A stretch of DNA of 64,000 nucleotides, taken from positions 59,208 through 123,207 of the forward strand of contig DHDL01000023.1 in assembly GCA_002399345.1 (NCBI GenBank). Direction: 5' to 3'. This document shows positions 60,791 through 64,000 of the stretch, in pieces. Origin of the DNA: Thermoanaerobacterales bacterium UBA4877 (lineage in GTDB: Bacteria > Bacillota > Thermoanaerobacteria > Thermoanaerobacterales > UBA4877). The notes under the pieces were generated by a model, which worked only from the letters and a program-made list of their open reading frames with translations, was not told the DNA's origin and did no database searches. Position 1 is the stretch's first letter. Each line of letters begins with the position of its first letter. Position numbers and translations under genes: made by a program.

Positions 60791-61798
60791 TTAATATATA
60801 TTCAGATTGAAGTCCGGTACATATTTGCCAACCGCCGCTTTATGATTATTATATACGACCTTATAATGGAATGGTTTAAGTTGCTCTATCTCGCTATCTG
60901 TGAGTACTCCTAATTGGAAAAGAGCCTCACACACCGCGCAGTAGGATGAAGATGCACTTCCATCTTCTATTTTAGCGGCCAGGCCCCATCCTTTCTCCTT
61001 TATTCCAACGCATAAGACTCCGTCCGCACCTATTTTAGAAAACAGCCTTCCCTTGGTAACTTGCATGAGCTGTGTGTCAAAACCTTCTTTGCCCGCAATC
61101 ATTTCCGGGTAGGTTACCATGGCATCTATTATTTCCTCAGACGCGTTTCGATAACTATCCGGAAGATCCGACGGGTCCGCCATATTTGCAAAGGCCATCG
61201 CCATATTGTAAACAGACATACCGAATACCGGGACCCCGCATCCGTCGATTCCTATGGATATCTCCTCTTCTTTCATCTTAGAATAGACCGATATTATTTT
61301 GAGTATATCCTTTTGCAGAGGATGATCCGTGTCTGTATAGTCTTCCAGGGGATAACCCTTTTTAAGGCAGGTTGCCAGCATACCCGAGTGTTTACCGGAA
61401 CAGTTGCACGTCACCTCATCAAATGCCAAACCATCCCTTATCATATCATTTGCTCTTTTCCTGTCCAATGGTTGCAAAATACCGCATTTAAGATAGGATT
61501 TATCCAAACCGAGTTTTTTAAGTATACTGTTTACAGTCTTTACATGCTCGCTATCACCTCGGTGGGAAGCACATATTATAGCCAGTTCCTTCTTTGTTAA
61601 CCCATACTCTTCCATAGCCCCGCTTAAAACTACACATGCCGCTTGTATCGGTTTAGCAGCAGACCTCATATAACTTCTCTTACCTATATCCCCTGCGGAT
61701 GCTATGATATGGCCTTCCGCATCCGTCACCGCTATATCACCCCTGTGGATATCCTCCACAAGATCACCGCGATAAACAAAGACAAGCTCTTCAGACAT
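60791..61798 (-). CDS. L-asparaginase II family protein (COG4448)
   Basis: A 335-residue asparaginase of the Rhizobium/thermolabile type. SYMRSAAKPIQA (about residues 43-54), CASHRGDSEHV (about 77-87), CNCSGKHSGMLATC (about 130-143) and IGIDGCGVPVFGM are its hallmark segments; Ser, Lys and Thr residues of these motifs form the active site. It should hydrolyse asparagine to aspartate and ammonia. Start ATG 61798, eight bases after AAGGAGG; the PuuD-like gene's end overlaps by eight bases. Contains a GGCCWGGCC copy in GWGLAAK. Confidence 0.9.
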   Translation of the reverse strand: MSEELVFVYRGDLVEDIHRGDIAVTDAEGHIIASAGDIGKRSYMRSAAKPIQAACVVLSGAMEEYGLTKKELAIICASHRGDSEHVKTVNSILKKLGLDKSYLKCGILQPLDRKRANDMIRDGLAFDEVTCNCSGKHSGMLATCLKKGYPLEDYTDTDHPLQKDILKIISVYSKMKEEEISIGIDGCGVPVFGMSVYNMAMAFANMADPSDLPDSYRNASEEIIDAMVTYPEMIAGKEGFDTQLMQVTKGRLFSKIGADGVLCVGIKEKGWGLAAKIEDGSASSSYCAVCEALFQLGVLTDSEIEQLKPFHYKVVYNNHKAAVGKYVPDFNLNIY

Positions 61799-62516
61799 TA
61801 TATACCCCTCCTTTTGACGATGCGGAAATAAGCGCATCAAAAATAGGTAGAAACCTCATGTCCTTTCCAAACATCTTTTCAGGATGAAACTGTACACCCA
61901 GAATAAAGGTATGGACGGTATCCTCTATCACCTCGGCTACGCCATCCCGGGATGAAGCAGTTATCTTAATACCTTCCCCCGGTTGTTTTATTGCTTGATG
62001 GTGCAAACTATTTACGCTTATAGTTCTCTGCCCAAGTATACCATAAATTTTTGATCCTTCATCCAGTATGATATCATGATAAGGATACCACCCCGGTTCA
62101 TCCCGGTTCTGTTCGTGGTTAAAAACACCTTTTTTTAGTGAAATATCCTGATATAGACTGCCGCCCATAGCCACATTGATTATCTGGCATCCCCTACATA
62201 TACCCAGTATAGGCATATCCATACCGGCAGCTGCTTTGACAAATTTAAGTTCCATGATATCCCTCTTCCGGGACATATTTTTGCTCAGGTCCATATCTTC
62301 TTCATTGAAAAAAGCCGGGTCAATATCTCCGCCACCGCTTAGCAAAAGACCGTCCAGCTTGTCAATTGCCCCATATACATAATCCTCATCCAGCTGAGGG
62401 GCAAGCATCACCGGAATTCCTCCTGCTGCAGTCACAGCCTCAACATATGTATCATTTACATAAAAACGTTTATCCTTAAAATTTATGGACATCGTAACTC
62501 CAATAACAGGCTTCAT
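61791..62516 (-). CDS. Gamma-glutamyl-gamma-aminobutyrate hydrolase-like (PuuD) peptidase
   Basis: A 241-residue class I glutamine-amidotransferase-fold hydrolase. The catalytic Cys lies in ILGICRGCQIINVAMGG (about residues 103-119), and the His-Glu pair in ILGVQFHPEKMF (about 215-226). LDGLLLSGGGDIDPAFFNEE is the substrate region. Family members hydrolyse gamma-glutamyl amides. The start is ATG 62516, about seven bases after AGGGGGG. It is coupled by overlap to the asparaginase, so the two share a transcript that releases Asp, Glu and ammonia. Confidence 0.9.
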   Translation of the reverse strand: MKPVIGVTMSINFKDKRFYVNDTYVEAVTAAGGIPVMLAPQLDEDYVYGAIDKLDGLLLSGGGDIDPAFFNEEDMDLSKNMSRKRDIMELKFVKAAAGMDMPILGICRGCQIINVAMGGSLYQDISLKKGVFNHEQNRDEPGWYPYHDIILDEGSKIYGILGQRTISVNSLHHQAIKQPGEGIKITASSRDGVAEVIEDTVHTFILGVQFHPEKMFGKDMRFLPIFDALISASSKGGVYNV

Positions 62517-62669
62517 ACGTTTTCCCCCCTTATTTAATTTTAATAATGAAATATACGTGAGCTGCATCACAAACTGAAATGAATCAAGCCATAACGTTAG
62601 AAAAGCGTTAAAATGCCGGGGCAAAGACAATCTGCCCCCAGCTTAACTTAAGTCCAATAAAATACGCAC

Positions 62670-63786
62670 TTACTCTTCAGAGCTTTTAATTCCTTTTTCC
62701 ATTTTCAGATATGCGTTTATGAATTTATCGATATCCCCATCCATAACCTTTTGCGTACTGCCTATCTCAACGCCGGTCCTATGATCTTTCACCATGCTGT
62801 ATGGGTTGAAGATATATGAGCGTATCTGGTTTCCCCATCCGATTTCTTTATACTCGCCTTTGATTTCACTGACCTTATCCAGCCTTTCGCGTTCCTTGAT
62901 CTCCAGCAATTTTGCCTTGAGTACATTCATTGCCGTCTCTCTGTTGGATATCTGCGAGCGTTCGTTCTGGCAGGTCACCACAACACCGGTAGGTATATGG
63001 GTGATCCTTACCGCCGAGTCCGTCTTATTTACATGCTGTCCTCCGGCGCCGCTGGACCGATAGGTATCTATCTTAAGGTCTTCCGGCTTAATATCCACCT
63101 CGACGTCGTCATCCAGCTCGGGCAGCACCTCTACCATGGCAAATGATGTATGGCGTCTGGCTGCCGCATCAAAGGGTGATATCCTGACAAGCCTGTGCAC
63201 GCCCTTCTCCGCCTTCAGGTAACCATAGGCATAATCTCCCGAGATGCGGCATGTGATGCTCTTTATTCCCGCTTCTTCACCAGGAAGCTCATCTAAAACC
63301 TCGATGGAGTATCCTTTTTTCTCAGTCCATTTTGTATACATGCGGTAAAGCATCTGCACCCAGTCCTGGGCCTCGGTACCTCCCGCACCGGCGTGGAGCA
63401 TTACTATGGCGTTATTGGTATCATAACGTCCGCCTAAGAGTATCTGGATCCTTAAACTTTCCATCTTTTCTTCAAAAGAGTTATAGGCTTCCTTAACTTC
63501 AACTTCTAAGCTTTCCTCCTCTTCCTCCAGGCCCAAATCTACAAGCGCCTCAAGATCCTCCCATTCGCTTTGCATTTCATTGTATTCGTCAATCCTGTTT
63601 TTAAAAGTCTTAAGCTGTTTGTTGATCTTTTTTGATTTTGCAGGATCATCCCAAAAATCTGGCTTCGCCATCTCTTTCTCTAAGTCCCTTATCTTGCGCT
63701 TAGCTCCGGCGACGTCAAAGTGAAACCCCCATTTCGTCAATATCCTTTTTGCGTTTGTCTATCAATAATTTGTAATCCTCAAGCAC
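62670..63786 (-). CDS. prfB: Peptide chain release factor 2 with programmed frameshift
   Basis: Two frames together encode a 371-residue RF2. The short first frame starts at GTG 63786 (AAAGGAG nine bases upstream; MLEDYKLLIDKRKKDIDEMGVSL) and stops at TGA 63717-63715. A +1 slip at CTT TGA C (63720-63714) continues in the frame DVAGAKRKIRDLEK. The peptidyl-hydrolysis loop GAGGQHVNKTDSAVRITH and the SPF-like anticodon motif (RISPFDAAARRHTSF) are present. It ends translation at UGA and UAA. It follows secA, the standard Firmicutes neighbourhood. Confidence 0.95.
63714..63720 (-). other. RF2 programmed +1 frameshift site
   Basis: CTT TGA C on the minus strand after 23 codons, preceded by ATGGGGGTTTCA whose GGGGG serves as the internal Shine-Dalgarno-like stimulator. 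Low RF2 activity lets the ribosome pause at TGA and slip. Confidence 0.93.
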
Positions 63787-63800
63787 AATTATCAACTCCT

Positions 63801-64000
63801 TTATATGGCTTTCTTTACATTCCTGCCGCAGCAGTTCTTATATTTCTTGCCGCTTCCGCAGGGACACGGATCGTTCCTTCCTATCTTTTTACCGTCATTT
63901 TTTACAGGCTGCTGCACAGGTGTGTTTGTGTTGTCATTTTTAGGTTTTATAACCTGCTGCCTTTTCGGTGCTTCTTCCTGAAGGGACACGTGATACAGCA
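63801..64000 (-). CDS. secA: SecA C-terminus, cut by window edge
   Basis: The last 65 or so residues of Sec[16 protein letters not shown], a Gln/Pro/Asn-rich linker, and the SEC-C zinc motif [19 protein letters not shown]. The [13 protein letters not shown] motif binds zinc and contacts SecB or the ribosome in other bacteria. The frame continues to the end of the window, so the start of the gene is outside. It is followed by prfB, as in many Firmicutes. Confidence 0.93.
   Translation of the reverse strand, partial: LYHVSLQEEAPKRQQVIKPKNDNTNTPVQQPVKNDGKKIGRNDPCPCGSGKKYKNCCGRNVKKAI

Larger units (their letters stand above)
1093..60985. repeat. Dispersed GGCCWGGCC motif, 24 exact copies
   Basis: Exact copies start at 1093, 5933, 12371, 12975, 14405, 22597, 25049, 28309, 28743, 29551, 30908, 31598, 33847, 39699, 43160, 46570, 46846, 46942, 49327, 50782, 50911, 53480, 53666 and 60977. 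The motif is its own reverse complement around a central A/T. All lie in coding sequence: 15 read GGC CTG GCC (Gly-Leu-Ala), 6 GGC CAG GCC (Gly-Gln-Ala), 3 in other frames. One-mismatch copies occur, for example near 6916, 38315, 51328 and 53024. With about 42 percent GC and independent bases I estimate about 0.1-0.2 copies by chance. Copies are missing from 53.7-60.9 kb and from 34-39 kb. No gene for a matching methylase is visible. Confidence 0.9.

Noticed and set aside
61061-61600. Plus-strand open frame of 179 codons
   Set aside because: Antisense to the asparaginase gene; composition and lack of RBS mark a shadow.
1-64000. CRISPR array, prophage or insertion sequence
   Set aside because: No regularly spaced direct repeats, no transposase, integrase or phage structural genes seen on either strand.

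Overview
The window reads as chromosome of a Gram-positive, endospore-forming anaerobe of the class Clostridia. Support comes from sporulation genes (yabP, yabQ, spoIIID, spoIID and a SpoIIQ-like M23 peptidase), a Rex redox repressor, a split transketolase, AGGAGG-type ribosome binding sites, many U-tract hairpin terminators, an RF2 gene with a programmed frameshift, and FMN and c-di-AMP riboswitches. Base composition looks moderate (low forties percent GC by eye). Genus cannot be named from the sequence alone. No insertion sequence, prophage, rRNA or CRISPR array was seen.

Layout. 0-3.6 kb: an opine-dehydrogenase-family gene behind two tandem c-di-AMP (ydaO-type) riboswitches, then an unknown helical protein and a DUF2148 Fe-S protein. 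3.7-9.1 kb: BrnQ transporter, radical SAM protein, a decayed acetyltransferase, DUF445 protein, a GAPDH-fold protein without its catalytic residues, and tRNA-Met, tRNA-fMet and tRNA-Leu. 9.2-13.7 kb: ppx, yabR-like, divIC, yabQ, yabP and an MFS transporter, with an unassigned structured intergenic element. 13.7-23.6 kb: split transketolase, trxB, a cell-envelope operon (DUF5693, CsaB-TagA fusion, YitT) and PEP synthase. 23.7-31.9 kb: chemoreceptor with a secreted partner, MazF/RHH toxin-antitoxin, alr, nnr, acpS, an SDR and a DUF2007 protein. 32-39.3 kb: a second structured RNA candidate, a tiny basic protein, a RING-RDD membrane protein, a lipoprotein, asnB, and a GltS-type transporter with an AbgB-type amidohydrolase. 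39.3-45.9 kb: rex, an ATP-grasp ligase, the tsaE-tsaB-rimI-tsaD operon, sfsA and pepT. 46-53.8 kb: ferritin-like/VIT1 transporter, TGS nucleoside kinase, spoIIID, the SpoIIQ-like peptidase, spoIID, FMN-controlled ribU and an RNA methyltransferase. 53.8-57.9 kb: a yafQ remnant, a DMT exporter plus ornithine-cyclodeaminase-like pair, an AT-rich gap and a split sigma-factor cassette. 57.9-64 kb: DegV, FakA-like and Asp23 proteins, asparaginase, a PuuD-like hydrolase, prfB and the end of secA.

Most notable signals: (1) a 9-bp near-palindrome, GGCCWGGCC, occurs 24 times where less than one is expected, mostly read as Gly-Leu-Ala or Gly-Gln-Ala; (2) tandem c-di-AMP riboswitches control an opine-dehydrogenase-like gene; (3) a GAPDH paralogue has its catalytic Cys and His replaced by Pro and Glu; (4) a small membrane protein is followed by what looks like a sigma factor divided between two genes, reminiscent of SigO-RsoA; (5) two intergenic regions look like structured RNAs of unassigned class. 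Nitrogen and amino-acid metabolism recurs (asnB, asparaginase, PuuD-like, ornithine cyclodeaminase-like, GltS/AbgB, PepT, BrnQ, opine dehydrogenase), suggesting an amino-acid-using lifestyle; that is inference.
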